DNA of 64,000 bases from Planctomycetota bacterium (GTDB taxonomy: Bacteria > Planctomycetota > UBA8742 > UBA2392): the NCBI GenBank assembly GCA_020638635.1, contig JACKIE010000015.1:9868-73867 (forward strand), in the 5' to 3' direction. Both the position numbers and the translations under genes were made by a program. Under the pieces are notes generated by a model, which worked only from the letters and a program-made list of their open reading frames with translations, ran no database searches and had not been told where the DNA came from. This document shows, in pieces, positions 26,620 to 35,412 of this stretch (position 1 is the stretch's first letter; each line of letters opens with the position of its first letter).

Positions 26620-27395
26620 ACGAAGCGAAGCCGCTGCCCATCACCACGCCTTTGCCGGGCGGACTCAAGGGCTTCGTCTCGGGTTTCAGCGCATTCGCGG
26701 TGGGCCTCAAGTTGGTGTTCCCCGGCGGCGGGCTGTTCCGCTACGCGCTGGCGCCCATTGTGCTGTCCGTTTTCGTGCTAACCGGTGTGGCCGCGGGCGC
26801 GTTCTTCGCCGCGAAGTACTGGCTGGTGGAGTGGCTGCAGCAGGGCTGGGCCGGCTGGCTGGGCGGCGTGCTGGCGTTTCTGCTGACGCTGGTGATCGCG
26901 TACTTCCTGTTCGTGCCGGTGATGACGGTTTTCGCGCCGCTGTTCATCGACCCGATCTGCGAGAAAGTCCACCAGCGCTACACCGGCGCCGACCTGATCG
27001 GCGAGCGCTCGGCCCAGCAGTTCATCAAGCGCCAGTTGTTCGCCCTGGTGCAGTCGCTGAAGTGGACGCTGGTGGTGCTGTTGATCCAGCTGCCCCTGGC
27101 GATCGGCGCGCTGCTGACCGGAGTGCTGGCCTTCGTGGCGATACCCGTGGGCGCCATCATCATGGGCGCTGACCTGATGGACTACCCGTTGGCCCTGAAG
27201 CACTACACCGTCTCCCGGAAGCTGGGCTGGAGCAAGCGTCACTTCTGGCCCGCCGTGGGCATGGGCTCGGCCGCCAGCCTGCTGCTGCTGGTGCCGGGCC
27301 TGAACCTGTTCGTGGCTCCGGCGGGCGCGGCGGCGGCGACGCTGCTGATGATGGCCACCGGCGGTGGTTCCCCGGAAAGCAGTGAACATCCGTAA
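26616..27395 (+). CDS. EI24/CysZ-family membrane protein
   Basis: 259 aa from the ATG at 26616, overlapping the cyclase stop. The frame contains 'FVSGFSAFAVGLKLVFPGGGLFRYALAPI', the typical EI24 start, and four to five TM segments with 'GADLMDYPLALKHY', matching the conserved 'lDyPlar' region of EtoM/EI24 proteins. CysZ transports sulfate. Whether this one does is unknown. Tight coupling to a cyclase-like protein is notable and may mean nucleotide-linked control. Confidence 0.75.
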   Translation: MNEAKPLPITTPLPGGLKGFVSGFSAFAVGLKLVFPGGGLFRYALAPIVLSVFVLTGVAAGAFFAAKYWLVEWLQQGWAGWLGGVLAFLLTLVIAYFLFVPVMTVFAPLFIDPICEKVHQRYTGADLIGERSAQQFIKRQLFALVQSLKWTLVVLLIQLPLAIGALLTGVLAFVAIPVGAIIMGADLMDYPLALKHYTVSRKLGWSKRHFWPAVGMGSAASLLLLVPGLNLFVAPAGAAAATLLMMATGGGSPESSEHP

Positions 27396-27477
27396 GAAAA
27401 GCCCGTTATAATCGACAACCTGTTAAGCGTGGCTCGGGAGCTATTCCACGCAACCCTGGGCAGAGGGTCAGGTATCA

Positions 27478-28743
27478 ATGCCGGACAACGCTGAATCGCA
27501 CGAACGCACGCCGCATTTCCGAAAAGATCGCCGCGCCTGGATGCAGGCCGTGGGGCTGACCGTAGCCGCTTCGGCCTTGGGTCCGGCCCTGTTCGCCCAA
27601 AGTAAAAAGAAGGGCGACGACGAACTCAGTGAAGAAGAGCTGCAGAAGGCCTACGAAGAAACCGAGAAGCTGGTTTCCAAGGGCAGCACCGACGACCGCC
27701 CGGGCATCGCGCCCTGGCAGCAGAAGCAGGGCGTGGGCCTGCAGTGGCCGGCCAAGTACTACCTGCCCTGGCCGGCGGGCGTCGGCCACCAGGTGTACCA
27801 GAGTTGGAACGGCAACAAGATCGGCCCGCCGCGCGCCACCCACATGAAGGCGCAGAACTTCTACGCCTGGGACTTCCACATCCAGCGCGGCCAGTACATC
27901 TGCGCAGCGCGAGACGGCAAGGTCACCAACGTGGTGGACAACGAGCCCGCGGGCAACGAGAACGCCAACGTCATCTACATCGAGCACGCGGACGGTGAAA
28001 CCAGCGTGTACGCCCACAACGGCAGCAACACCGCGCTGGTGGCCGTGGGCGACAAGGTGCTGGCCGGGCAGAAGATCTGCCAGGGTAGCAACGAGTCGAT
28101 GCACCTGCACTTCTGCATCTGGAAGGGCATGATCGACTACCCCTGCCGTTTCATGGATTTCGCGGCGGACAACGGCGTACCCCAGTACGGCACCAACCCG
28201 GTATCCGGCAACACAGGACCCGACAATGTGCTGCTGACCGAGATCAAGGCCAACTATGCCAAGGGCGAAGCCGCGTTCGCGCAAAAGCAGTACCTGCAGG
28301 CGCTGAATTTCTACCTGGCGGCCACGGCCGTCGAGGTGCGCATTGAGGAATACGAATCTTCGCTGGAGCGCATCGAGGAGTGTCGCCAGCTGGTAGACGC
28401 TGAGATCGCGGAGGCGATTGCGGAAGCCAAGAACGGCGACTTTAAGGGCGCGGAGAAGCGCTTCAACGAGATCAAGAAGAAGTACGGCGACTACGCCAAG
28501 GGGCGCATCGACGAAGCGCTGAAGGAACTGGAGAACGACCCCAAGTTCAAGGAGTGGGTGAACAAACAGCGCTCGGAGCGGCTCTGGATTGCGGCCCGTA
28601 AGGCCGAAAAGTTTGAGGAGTGGGACGACGCGGAGAAGTACTACAAGCAGATCCGCGACCTCTACAAGAAGGGCGACCCGGAGTACGAAGAGGCCAGGAA
28701 GAAACTCACCAAGATCAAGATGGCCAAGATTCTGGAAGAGTAG
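27478..28743 (+). CDS. Exported M23-like (LytM) protein with coiled-coil tail
   Basis: 421 aa. A twin-arginine-like signal (RRAWMQAVGLTVAASALGP) ends near residue 41. The M23-type domain (about 95-230) has H..W-D in ATHMKAQNFYAWDFHI, and MHLHF as the HxH element; GQYICAARDGKVT and GDKVLAGQKICQ are the typical strands. The usual HxxxD is spaced wider (11 residues). Residues 255-421 are charged helices with TPR-like character. Likely periplasmic; it may cut or bind peptidoglycan. Followed by a clear terminator. Confidence 0.7.
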   Translation: MPDNAESHERTPHFRKDRRAWMQAVGLTVAASALGPALFAQSKKKGDDELSEEELQKAYEETEKLVSKGSTDDRPGIAPWQQKQGVGLQWPAKYYLPWPAGVGHQVYQSWNGNKIGPPRATHMKAQNFYAWDFHIQRGQYICAARDGKVTNVVDNEPAGNENANVIYIEHADGETSVYAHNGSNTALVAVGDKVLAGQKICQGSNESMHLHFCIWKGMIDYPCRFMDFAADNGVPQYGTNPVSGNTGPDNVLLTEIKANYAKGEAAFAQKQYLQALNFYLAATAVEVRIEEYESSLERIEECRQLVDAEIAEAIAEAKNGDFKGAEKRFNEIKKKYGDYAKGRIDEALKELENDPKFKEWVNKQRSERLWIAARKAEKFEEWDDAEKYYKQIRDLYKKGDPEYEEARKKLTKIKMAKILEE

Positions 28744-28759
28744 CCAAGATGTGGTCAGT

Positions 28760-28787
28760 ACGACCCCGCCGAATCAGGCGGGGTCGT
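28760..28787 (+). terminator. Intrinsic terminator after the M23-like gene
   Basis: An 11-bp stem, ACGACCCCGCC and GGCGGGGTCGT, with loop GAATCA, then TATTTT. It lies 17 bases downstream of the 28743 stop. It may also stop the minus-strand toxin operon coming the other way, though that side has no T tract. Confidence 0.85.
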
Positions 28788-28815
28788 TATTTTCCAGCCA
28801 GCGCTCGGAGTCCTG

Positions 28816-29079
28816 CTAGCCATGAAACAGCCCGACCACGAACACCTGCCCATCGGCGAATTCGTAGACAATGGCGTGGTTGAACACCTTGAGACGAACG
28901 GCGCGAAACTGCTTCCGCCAGGCGGCGGCGCTTTGTGGGAAGTCACGCACGCGCTTCAGGGCGTGGTCTACGGCCTGCTCGAACTCCGCGCCCCGGCCGG
29001 GGCGGTGCAACTCGTACCACGCGATGTTGGCTTCAAGCTCGGCCAGAAATCGGCGGCTGAAGCGAAGAGACGCGCTCAT
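28816..29079 (-). CDS. RelE/ParE-family toxin
   Basis: 87 aa. FSRRFLAELEANIAWYE, FEQAVDHALKRVRDFP and FRAVRLKVFNHAIVYEF match the ParE/RelE fold (helix pair, then strands with 'fR.....f...i.Y...'). ParE-type toxins poison gyrase and RelE-type toxins cut mRNA; sequence alone does not settle which. Its ATG overlaps the antitoxin stop, giving the normal antitoxin-first operon. Confidence 0.8.
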   Translation of the reverse strand: MSASLRFSRRFLAELEANIAWYELHRPGRGAEFEQAVDHALKRVRDFPQSAAAWRKQFRAVRLKVFNHAIVYEFADGQVFVVGLFHG

Positions 29080-29297
29080 GCGTCCCAGCCGCGCTGCCGG
29101 CAGAGTTCATCCCACGAAATTGCGCTTGCAGGATCGGCCTTCATCTCGGCCAGCCTGCGCTCGCACTCGGCAAGCAGGTCTTCACCCTTCGGCAGATCCG
29201 TGCCGGTGGCGAGGCTGTCCCAGATGCGGGCAATCAACTCCAGCCGCTGTTCGCGGCTCAGGTTCATGTACCACTTGGATTCAAGCGCATGCGCCAT
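29076..29297 (-). CDS. Antitoxin, addiction-module CHP02574-type
   Basis: 73 aa from the ATG at 29297; a start ten codons later at 29267 (MNLSREQRLEL) is a good alternative. The segment 'REQRLELIARIWDSLATG' and the end 'DPASAISWDELCRQRG' match the TIGR02574 antitoxin family that pairs with ParE/RelE toxins. It overlaps the toxin start by four bases. The pair lies between the M23-like gene and the divergent ubiA-like gene. Confidence 0.8.
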   Translation of the reverse strand: MAHALESKWYMNLSREQRLELIARIWDSLATGTDLPKGEDLLAECERRLAEMKADPASAISWDELCRQRGWDA

Positions 29298-29388
29298 GTT
29301 CACATTACAGCATCGAAACACGTTGAAGTCAGCACTGGACCCCCAAATGCCCTGCTGACGCGGACCGCGTTGCACGTATCCTGTGGCC

Positions 29389-30390
29389 ATGTCGGCCACG
29401 TACTTTCCTTCCGATGAAATCGTCTCGCGCTATCGGGGGCGGCGCGCGCTTGGCGGCTACCTGCGCCTGGCGCGGCCTTTCACGCTGCTGGCGCCGGCGC
29501 TGGGCATGGCCTCGGGCGGGATCGTGGCCTACTTCGCCGACGGCGCCAAACCTCTGCACGGCGCCGATTTCCTGCGGGTGCTGCTGCTGGGCACCATCGC
29601 CGCAGCCCTGCTGAACGCTGCCAGCAACGCCCTGAACCAGATTTTCGACCTCGATATCGACCGCATCAACAAACCCGGACGTCCGCTCTGCACTGGCGAC
29701 GTCTCGGCGCTTGGCGCCGGGATCTTCGCCGCGATCACGCTGGCGCTGGCGCTGGTGCTGGCCACGGTTGTCAGCACCCTGACCCGCAACTGGGCCACGC
29801 TGGCGCTGTTCGCGGCGGCATCTGCGTTCAGCGTTGCCTACAGCGTGCCGCCGCTGCGCATGAAGGCGCGGGGCTGGTGGGCGAACCTGACGGTCGCACT
29901 GCCGCGCGGCACGCTGCTGAAAGTCGCAGGCTGGAGCCTGGCCCAAAGCGTGCTGTCGATCGAGGCCTGGTTCATCGGCCTGGTGATGGGCCTGTTCCTG
30001 GTCGGCGCCACCACCACCAAGGACTTTGCCGACGTGCGCGGCGACGCGGCCTACGGCGTGAAGACCCTGCCCGTGATGTACGGGCCGGCCAAGGCCGCGA
30101 AACTGGTGGCGCCCTTCATTGTGCTGCCGTTCCTGCTGCTGCCGCTGGGCGCGCTGACCGGCGTGCTGACCGGCCACCTGGTTGACCTGGTGATGCTGGG
30201 CGCGATCTGCGCCCTGTGGGGCGCGCACATTGCAGCGCGCATCATGGGCGACCCGGAGTCGCTGACCACCACGGAAAACCACCCGGCCTGGCGCCACATG
30301 TACTACCTGATGCTGTTCATCCAGGTCGGCTTCGTGTTCGCTTACGTCCCCTACGACTTCTACGGCAGCCTGATCCGGAAGCTTTCATGA
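29389..30390 (+). CDS. UbiA-family prenyltransferase
   Basis: 333 aa from the ATG at 29389 (a GTG two codons earlier is possible). Nine hydrophobic segments carry the two Asp-rich motifs NQIFDLDIDRINKPGRP and TTKDFADVRGDAAYGVKT, as in UbiA, MenA and digeranylgeranylglyceryl phosphate synthase. They bind Mg-prenyl diphosphate at the membrane. The acceptor substrate is not clear. Its stop overlaps the start of the aminotransferase (ATGA), so the two are one operon. Confidence 0.85.
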   Translation: MSATYFPSDEIVSRYRGRRALGGYLRLARPFTLLAPALGMASGGIVAYFADGAKPLHGADFLRVLLLGTIAAALLNAASNALNQIFDLDIDRINKPGRPLCTGDVSALGAGIFAAITLALALVLATVVSTLTRNWATLALFAAASAFSVAYSVPPLRMKARGWWANLTVALPRGTLLKVAGWSLAQSVLSIEAWFIGLVMGLFLVGATTTKDFADVRGDAAYGVKTLPVMYGPAKAAKLVAPFIVLPFLLLPLGALTGVLTGHLVDLVMLGAICALWGAHIAARIMGDPESLTTTENHPAWRHMYYLMLFIQVGFVFAYVPYDFYGSLIRKLS

Positions 30391-31547
30391 AGAGCCGCAT
30401 CGCGAGGCGCATGCAGAACCTGGTGCAGTCGGACATCCGCCGCCTCACCATCGAGTGCGACAAGGTCGGCGGCATCAACCTGGGGCAGGGCATATGCGAC
30501 CTGCCCACCCACCCGCTGGTGAAGCAGGGCGCCATCGAGGCCATTCAGGGCGGCAAGGCAATCTACACCCACGCCCGCGGGCTGATCGAGCTGCGCCGCA
30601 AGGTCAGCGAGAAACTCAAGCAATTCAACTGCCTTGAGTACGACCCCGATACGGAACTCTGCATCACCGTCGGCAGCAGCGGGGCGTTTGCCTGCTCCGT
30701 GCTGGCCACCCTGAACCCCGGCGACGAAGTCATCTTGGTCGAGCCGTTCTACGGTTATCACCTGAACACGCTGCTGATGGCGGGCATCACGCCGCGTTAC
30801 GCGCGCATGGACCTGGCCACCATGACTCTTGACAGGTCAAGTTTCGAGAGCGCGATCAGCGAACGCACCCGCGGCATCGTGGTCTGCACGCCCAGCAACC
30901 CGGGCGGCATGGTGTACTCGCGCGCCGACCTGGAGTGGCTGGCCGGCCTTGCCGTGAAGCACGACCTGCTGGTCTACAGCGACGAAATTTACGAGTACAT
31001 CACCTACGACGGCCTGAAGCACGTCAGCGCCGCCACCGTGCCCGGCCTGCGCGAGCGCACAATGACGCTGGGTGGCTACAGCAAGACCTTCAGCATCACC
31101 GGCTGGCGCATCGGCTACCTGGCAGCGCCCGCGGACATCATGGACAAGGCCGCCGTCGCCAGTGACCTGCTGTACATCTGCGCCCCCCACCCGCTGCAGC
31201 GCGGCGTGCTGAAGGGTCTGGACGCGCCCGCCAGCTTCTATGAAGAGATGCGCCAGGATTACGAGGCCGGCCGAAAGATGATCTGCGAAGCGCTGGAGGC
31301 CGGCGGCTTCAAACCGTACTGGCCCAAGGGCAGCTACTACGTGATGGCCGACTTTTCTGCGCACGGCTGGGAGGACGACCAGCAGGCGGCCATGGAGCTG
31401 CTGCAGCGCGCCAAGGTGGCGGCCATTCCCGGGAGCGCGTTCTACGAGCCGGGCTCAGGCCGCGGCAGTAGGCAGCTGCGCTTCTGCTACGCCAAAGAAC
31501 ACGCTGTGCTGGAAGAAGCCTGCAAGCGAATACGGGCGCTGAAGTGA
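30387..31547 (+). CDS. Class I/II aminotransferase (PLP)
   Basis: 386 aa. The frame starts at ATG 30387; upstream frame is shadow. PLP fold with 'INLGQGICDLPTHP' N-terminal motif, NPGG(M), 'YSDEIYEYITYDG', and the Schiff-base Lys in GGYSKTFSITGWRIGY. C-terminal PKGSYYVMADFS is typical of AspC-like and kynurenine aminotransferases. Substrate unknown. Cotranscribed with ubiA-like gene, so a role in quinone, lipid or amino-acid precursor supply is possible. Confidence 0.87.
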   Translation: MKSRIARRMQNLVQSDIRRLTIECDKVGGINLGQGICDLPTHPLVKQGAIEAIQGGKAIYTHARGLIELRRKVSEKLKQFNCLEYDPDTELCITVGSSGAFACSVLATLNPGDEVILVEPFYGYHLNTLLMAGITPRYARMDLATMTLDRSSFESAISERTRGIVVCTPSNPGGMVYSRADLEWLAGLAVKHDLLVYSDEIYEYITYDGLKHVSAATVPGLRERTMTLGGYSKTFSITGWRIGYLAAPADIMDKAAVASDLLYICAPHPLQRGVLKGLDAPASFYEEMRQDYEAGRKMICEALEAGGFKPYWPKGSYYVMADFSAHGWEDDQQAAMELLQRAKVAAIPGSAFYEPGSGRGSRQLRFCYAKEHAVLEEACKRIRALK

Positions 31548-31563
31548 GCGATGAAGCGTGATC

Positions 31564-31670
31564 AACAGCGAATTACCAACAACCAATTTTCAATTACCAA
31601 TGGCCGGAGACCCGCGGAGCAGGCTGCCTTACATTGGGAATTGGTAGTTGGTTATTGGTAATTTGCTGTT
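31564..31670. repeat. Long imperfect inverted repeat (ATTACCAAC family)
   Basis: 39-base arms, 31564-31602 and 31632-31670, matching at about 33 positions. The arms are strings of near-repeats of ATTACCAA/TTGGTAAT. The right arm ends two bases before the ATG at 31673, leaving no ribosome site. It is much AT-richer than its surroundings and resembles 16822-16929 in design but not in sequence. Confidence 0.85.
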
Positions 31671-31672
31671 CC

Positions 31673-31990
31673 ATGACCATCCCCGCCGGAATCGCCGTCA
31701 CCCTTCTGTTTATCACGAACCTGGCGGCATTTGTTGCGCAGGGCTGGGACAAGCGCCTGGCGCGCACGAACGCCAGATCGCGAACCCCCGAGCGCACGCT
31801 GCTGTTGCTTGGCCTGCCGCTGGCGGCGCCCGGGATGCTGCTTGGCATGCGGGTCTTTCGGCACAAGACGCAAAAGCGCAGCTTCCAGCTCAAGTCCGCT
31901 CTGGTGGTTTTCGCCAATCTGCTTACAGCGGCCGCGCTTGGCTGGTTGGCAATGCAAGGGGCGATCCGGCTTGAGCTTGCGCTTTACTAA
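31673..31990 (+). CDS. DUF1294 membrane protein
   Basis: 105 aa. The start at 31673 follows the palindrome arm directly. TM helices bracket the conserved DUF1294 motif 'RTPERTLLLLGL' and 'MRVFRHKTQKRSF'. The family is small, inner-membrane and of unknown role; some members carry an N-terminal cold-shock domain, absent here. Monocistronic by appearance. Confidence 0.8.
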   Translation: MTIPAGIAVTLLFITNLAAFVAQGWDKRLARTNARSRTPERTLLLLGLPLAAPGMLLGMRVFRHKTQKRSFQLKSALVVFANLLTAAALGWLAMQGAIRLELALY

Positions 31991-32047
31991 CCCGGCGCGC
32001 GGGCGATAATGAAGCATGCCCTGAACCCTTCCCCGTGGGTTTGACGG

Positions 32048-34375
32048 ATGATCGCATCACCAACAGCCATCTCCCTTAAGTGCCCGCGCTGCGGGAGCCG
32101 GCTCGCCTATGAAGGGCGGCCCTGCCAGTTGTGCCTGTCACCCGCGGTGTTCGAGCTCAAAGACGGCAAGCCCGGTGAAGTCAGCGGCTTCGAGCGCCCC
32201 GTCAGCGTGCGCTTGCCAAAATTTGCCCAGCCTGCCGTGGTGCGGGGCAAGCACATCCGCGCCCCGCGCAGCGAGCGCGCCATTGCCGTGATGAAGCAGG
32301 TCGGCAAATGGACCTGGAACAGCCTCGGCATCGCGGCCTGCATCCACCTGGTGGCAGTCGTCATGGCACTCTTCCTGAACGGGGACATGCGAAGAGCCGT
32401 CGAGTACATCCAGAAAGCCGAGATCGAAAACCAGACGGCCGCGGCGCTGGTGCCGGCACCCGAGCCTGACGAACAGCAGGCCCCCGACATCGAAACCCTG
32501 CACGACGACCTGGTGATGCCGGACCAGATCCTGGAAGACCCGGAGATCCTTGCGGGGGACCCCGAGTTCGAGGCTCCACCCGAGGAAATCCCATACGCGC
32601 CAGAGCCCCAGGTTGCGCCACCCACGCCCGCGCCCCCCAGCTACAACCCGTTCAAGCGCCCGATGTCCGACCAGGGCCTGGGCGGCGGCCAGCCCAACCC
32701 TGGCAAAGACGCCCCTGCCGGCTCCGGCCTGTTCAAGAACCGCAACGGCGACAACAAGGCGGCCGCGATCCGCGAGCACGGCGGCGGCGACGACACGGAA
32801 AGCGCCGTGAACCTGGGCCTTGAGTACCTGGCGAAGCAGCAAAGCAGTACCGGTAGCTGGGACCCCAACGAAGGCTTCAAGAATCGGCCCAGTTGGGCGA
32901 CATCCGAGAACGGCTACCGCGGCGCCATTACCGCCCTGTGCACGCTGCCGTTCCTCGCGGCCGGAAACTCGCCGGAGCAAGGCCGCTACCACCGCAACGT
33001 GGACCGCGCGGTGAAGTGGCTGATGAAACAGCAGACCAGCGACGGCTGTATCGCCTACAAGAACATCTCACAGATGTACACGCACGCGGTCGCGACGCTG
33101 GTGCTGTGCGAAGCATACGGGATGGACGGCGACGAAGAGCTCGGCGACGCCGCCGAGCGCGCAGTGCGGTTCCTGGAGCGCACCCAGGGCAATGGCGGCG
33201 GCTGGGACTACACCGGTTACATTACCAGCAGCGGCAACGCGAACTCGTACGAGCGCAACGACCTTTCGATCACCGGCTGGGGCGTGCTGGCGCTGAAGAG
33301 CGCCAAGGCAGTCGGCATCAAGGTGAACGAGCGCACCTGGACCAGCCTGATCGACCTGTACGACCGCCACAGCCTGGAGAGCGGCGAAACCTACTACGCC
33401 GACCGCAGCCTGGACGATCTTCACGCGACCCGCAAGGGCATCGGCATGGTGGGCGTGGGCCTGACCGCACGCGTGGTGCTGGGCCACCAGAAGTTCGAGA
33501 CTCGCAACTACGCAGCGGAGCGCATGCTGCTGAAAAACGCGCCCGACTACGAACGCTTTTTCGACCCCAGTTACGGCGCCAGCGACCCCAACTTCAATAC
33601 GTTCTACGGCTGGTACTACGGCACGCTCGGCATGTTCCTGCTGAACGAAGGCCGTGGTCCCGGCTGGGAGAAGTGGAACACCGCGATAAAATCCGCGCTG
33701 CTGGACCACCAGGTGAAGAAGGGCAGCCGCGAGGGATCATGGCCCGCGGACGACTCATGGATAGGCCCAATCATGGGCGACCTGTACAGCACCTCGTTGG
33801 CCGTGCTGTGTCTCGAGGTGTACTACCGCTACAACCCCATGCACCGCCCTGCCGGCGAGATATCCGAGCGCCCGCAGCGCAAGTCGCGCAACCCGGTGAA
33901 CCCTCCGCGCATCGAGCCCGAGAGGGAAGAGAAGAAGCCTTCCAACGCCGTGGTGATCGGCGGCGAGACGCTGGACCTTGACCAGGCCGGCCACCGCAGC
34001 AAGTACCTGCGCCTGCTGGCGCGCGACAAGGGCCTGGGTGCCGTGCCGACGCTCCTGAAGCATCTGGAGGACGAGTCGATCAGCGTGCGCAGCACAGCAT
34101 TGCGAGAAATCGGCAAGCTGAAGGCCAAGGATGCCGTCACCTCCGTGCAGGAAATGCTCGGTGACCCGGATGACCAGCCCATCGTGCTGACCGTGATGGA
34201 TACCCTGGGCGCGATCGGGGATCGCTCGGTGCACCCGTCGTTAGTGCGGCTCTTGTCCAGCAGCGATGACGCGATCCGCGAGGGCGCCCGCAGCGCGCTC
34301 GGCAAACTTTCCGGCGGCAAGGATTTCGGCAGCAACAAACGCGCCTGGGAAGACTGGTTCGCCCGCAACCCGTAG
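32048..34375 (+). CDS. Zinc-ribbon / TM / prenyltransferase-toroid / HEAT protein
   Basis: 775 aa. Residues 12-29 are a zinc ribbon (C12, C15, C26, C29). A TM helix lies at about 93-111. Residues 125-230 are Pro/Glu-rich. Residues 255-600 are an alpha-toroid of the prenyltransferase/squalene-oxidase-repeat type (AVNLGLEYLAKQQSSTGSW, YTHAVATLVLCEAYG, SITGWGVLALKSAKA). Residues 640-770 are HEAT repeats (YLRLLARDKGLGAVPTLLKHL). The toroid is large for a binding domain and no DxDD cyclase motif is visible, so a scaffold role is likelier than catalysis. Its TAG stop lies inside the palindrome at 34373. Confidence 0.78.
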   Translation: MIASPTAISLKCPRCGSRLAYEGRPCQLCLSPAVFELKDGKPGEVSGFERPVSVRLPKFAQPAVVRGKHIRAPRSERAIAVMKQVGKWTWNSLGIAACIHLVAVVMALFLNGDMRRAVEYIQKAEIENQTAAALVPAPEPDEQQAPDIETLHDDLVMPDQILEDPEILAGDPEFEAPPEEIPYAPEPQVAPPTPAPPSYNPFKRPMSDQGLGGGQPNPGKDAPAGSGLFKNRNGDNKAAAIREHGGGDDTESAVNLGLEYLAKQQSSTGSWDPNEGFKNRPSWATSENGYRGAITALCTLPFLAAGNSPEQGRYHRNVDRAVKWLMKQQTSDGCIAYKNISQMYTHAVATLVLCEAYGMDGDEELGDAAERAVRFLERTQGNGGGWDYTGYITSSGNANSYERNDLSITGWGVLALKSAKAVGIKVNERTWTSLIDLYDRHSLESGETYYADRSLDDLHATRKGIGMVGVGLTARVVLGHQKFETRNYAAERMLLKNAPDYERFFDPSYGASDPNFNTFYGWYYGTLGMFLLNEGRGPGWEKWNTAIKSALLDHQVKKGSREGSWPADDSWIGPIMGDLYSTSLAVLCLEVYYRYNPMHRPAGEISERPQRKSRNPVNPPRIEPEREEKKPSNAVVIGGETLDLDQAGHRSKYLRLLARDKGLGAVPTLLKHLEDESISVRSTALREIGKLKAKDAVTSVQEMLGDPDDQPIVLTVMDTLGAIGDRSVHPSLVRLLSSSDDAIREGARSALGKLSGGKDFGSNKRAWEDWFARNP

Positions 34376-34440
34376 GGGCGACGCTTGCGTCGCCCGCGGA
34401 AGAGCCCGAAGGCGGGTGGGCGACGCAAGCGTCGCCCCTA
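34373..34440. repeat. Perfect 23-bp inverted repeat carrying both flanking stops
   Basis: The arms 34373-34395 and 34418-34440 are exact reverse complements, spaced by 22 bases. Each arm begins TAGGGGCGACGC and supplies the TAG stop for the gene entering it: the plus-strand gene ending at 34375 and the minus-strand gene ending at 34438. It can form a strong hairpin on either strand and so serve as terminator. A degenerate half-copy sits at 43025. Confidence 0.9.
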
Positions 34441-35388
34441 CTCTCCGGCCGCGCCTTCCGTGGCGGGCTTGCCATTGGCCTTTTCGGCTTCCTGCAGCTT
34501 TGGATACAGCTTCAGCAGGCGATCGTGGACCGCCTGGTTGTCGTGGCCCGCCAGCCCCCTGGCCGCCCACAGGTACTTCACCGCGCGCTCGTAGCGCTCC
34601 AGTTCCGTGAGCGCGTCGGCGGCGCCGATGTACAGGTTGGGGTCCGTGGGCAGCAGGTGGATGGCAAAGTCGTAGTTCTGCGCGGCCTTACGCCAGTTGC
34701 GCAGGCGGAAATAGCATCGCGCCGCGCCCTCGTAGGCTGCGGGATTGGTGCTGTCGTACTGGGTGCTGCGCTCGTAGGCCTGGGCGGCGTCGCCGAAGCG
34801 CTGGTCCTGCTCGTGAAGGGTGCCGTAGTGGTACCAAAGGTAGCCGGACTTCTCTTCGCGCCTGGCGGCTTCGTCGTAGTATTCGCGGGCCTTGTCCAGC
34901 TTGCCGGTCTGCTGGTGGTAGATCGCCATGGCCACCAGCGGGTAGGCGCGGTCCTTTTCGACGTCGGCAGCCTGCTTCAGGCGGCTGAGCGCGGCGACAT
35001 CACGGCCTTGCTTGAGGTACGTCAGGCCCAGGTTCACCAGCGTGTCGCCGTCGCGCGGGTCGTATTCGAGGGCGCGTTCGTACCAGTACACGGCCTGGTC
35101 GTAGTCGCCCTGGTCGAAGTAGCAGACGCCGAGGTTGTAACAGACCCCCAGGCCTTCGCCGTTGTTCTTGATGTGCTTCTTGAATTGCTCGATGGCGCGG
35201 GGGTAGTCCGAGTAATCCATGTACTCGACGCCCTGCTCGAACGTTGAAAGCCGCGGCACGCCGCCGCAACCGGCGGAAGTCAGAAGTACGAGGTTGAAAG
35301 CCAGAAGCAAAAGCATCGCCGCGGCAAGCCTGCCCGGCAGCCTTCGCTTCAAATGCCTGTTGCCTTCAGTTCGCACTGTAAACTTCAT
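34438..35388 (-). CDS. TPR lipoprotein of the Mla operon
   Basis: 316 aa from the ATG at 35388. Signal peptide with lipobox LTSAGC near residues 37-42. Seven to eight TPR units (NLGVCYFDQGDYDQAVYWYERALEYDP and similar) fill the rest. Last gene of the minus-strand MCE operon, ending in the 34373 palindrome. A periplasmic or outer-membrane scaffold that could dock the MCE complex is an inference from context. Confidence 0.78.
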   Translation of the reverse strand: MKFTVRTEGNRHLKRRLPGRLAAAMLLLLAFNLVLLTSAGCGGVPRLSTFEQGVEYMDYSDYPRAIEQFKKHIKNNGEGLGVCYNLGVCYFDQGDYDQAVYWYERALEYDPRDGDTLVNLGLTYLKQGRDVAALSRLKQAADVEKDRAYPLVAMAIYHQQTGKLDKAREYYDEAARREEKSGYLWYHYGTLHEQDQRFGDAAQAYERSTQYDSTNPAAYEGAARCYFRLRNWRKAAQNYDFAIHLLPTDPNLYIGAADALTELERYERAVKYLWAARGLAGHDNQAVHDRLLKLYPKLQEAEKANGKPATEGAAGE

Positions 35389-35412
35389 CCTTCGCACTTC
35401 CGGCAACGCCGG

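Noticed and set aside
30216..30386. Extended N-terminus of the aminotransferase
   Set aside because: It is the shadow of the UbiA gene; the ATG at 30387 overlaps its stop.
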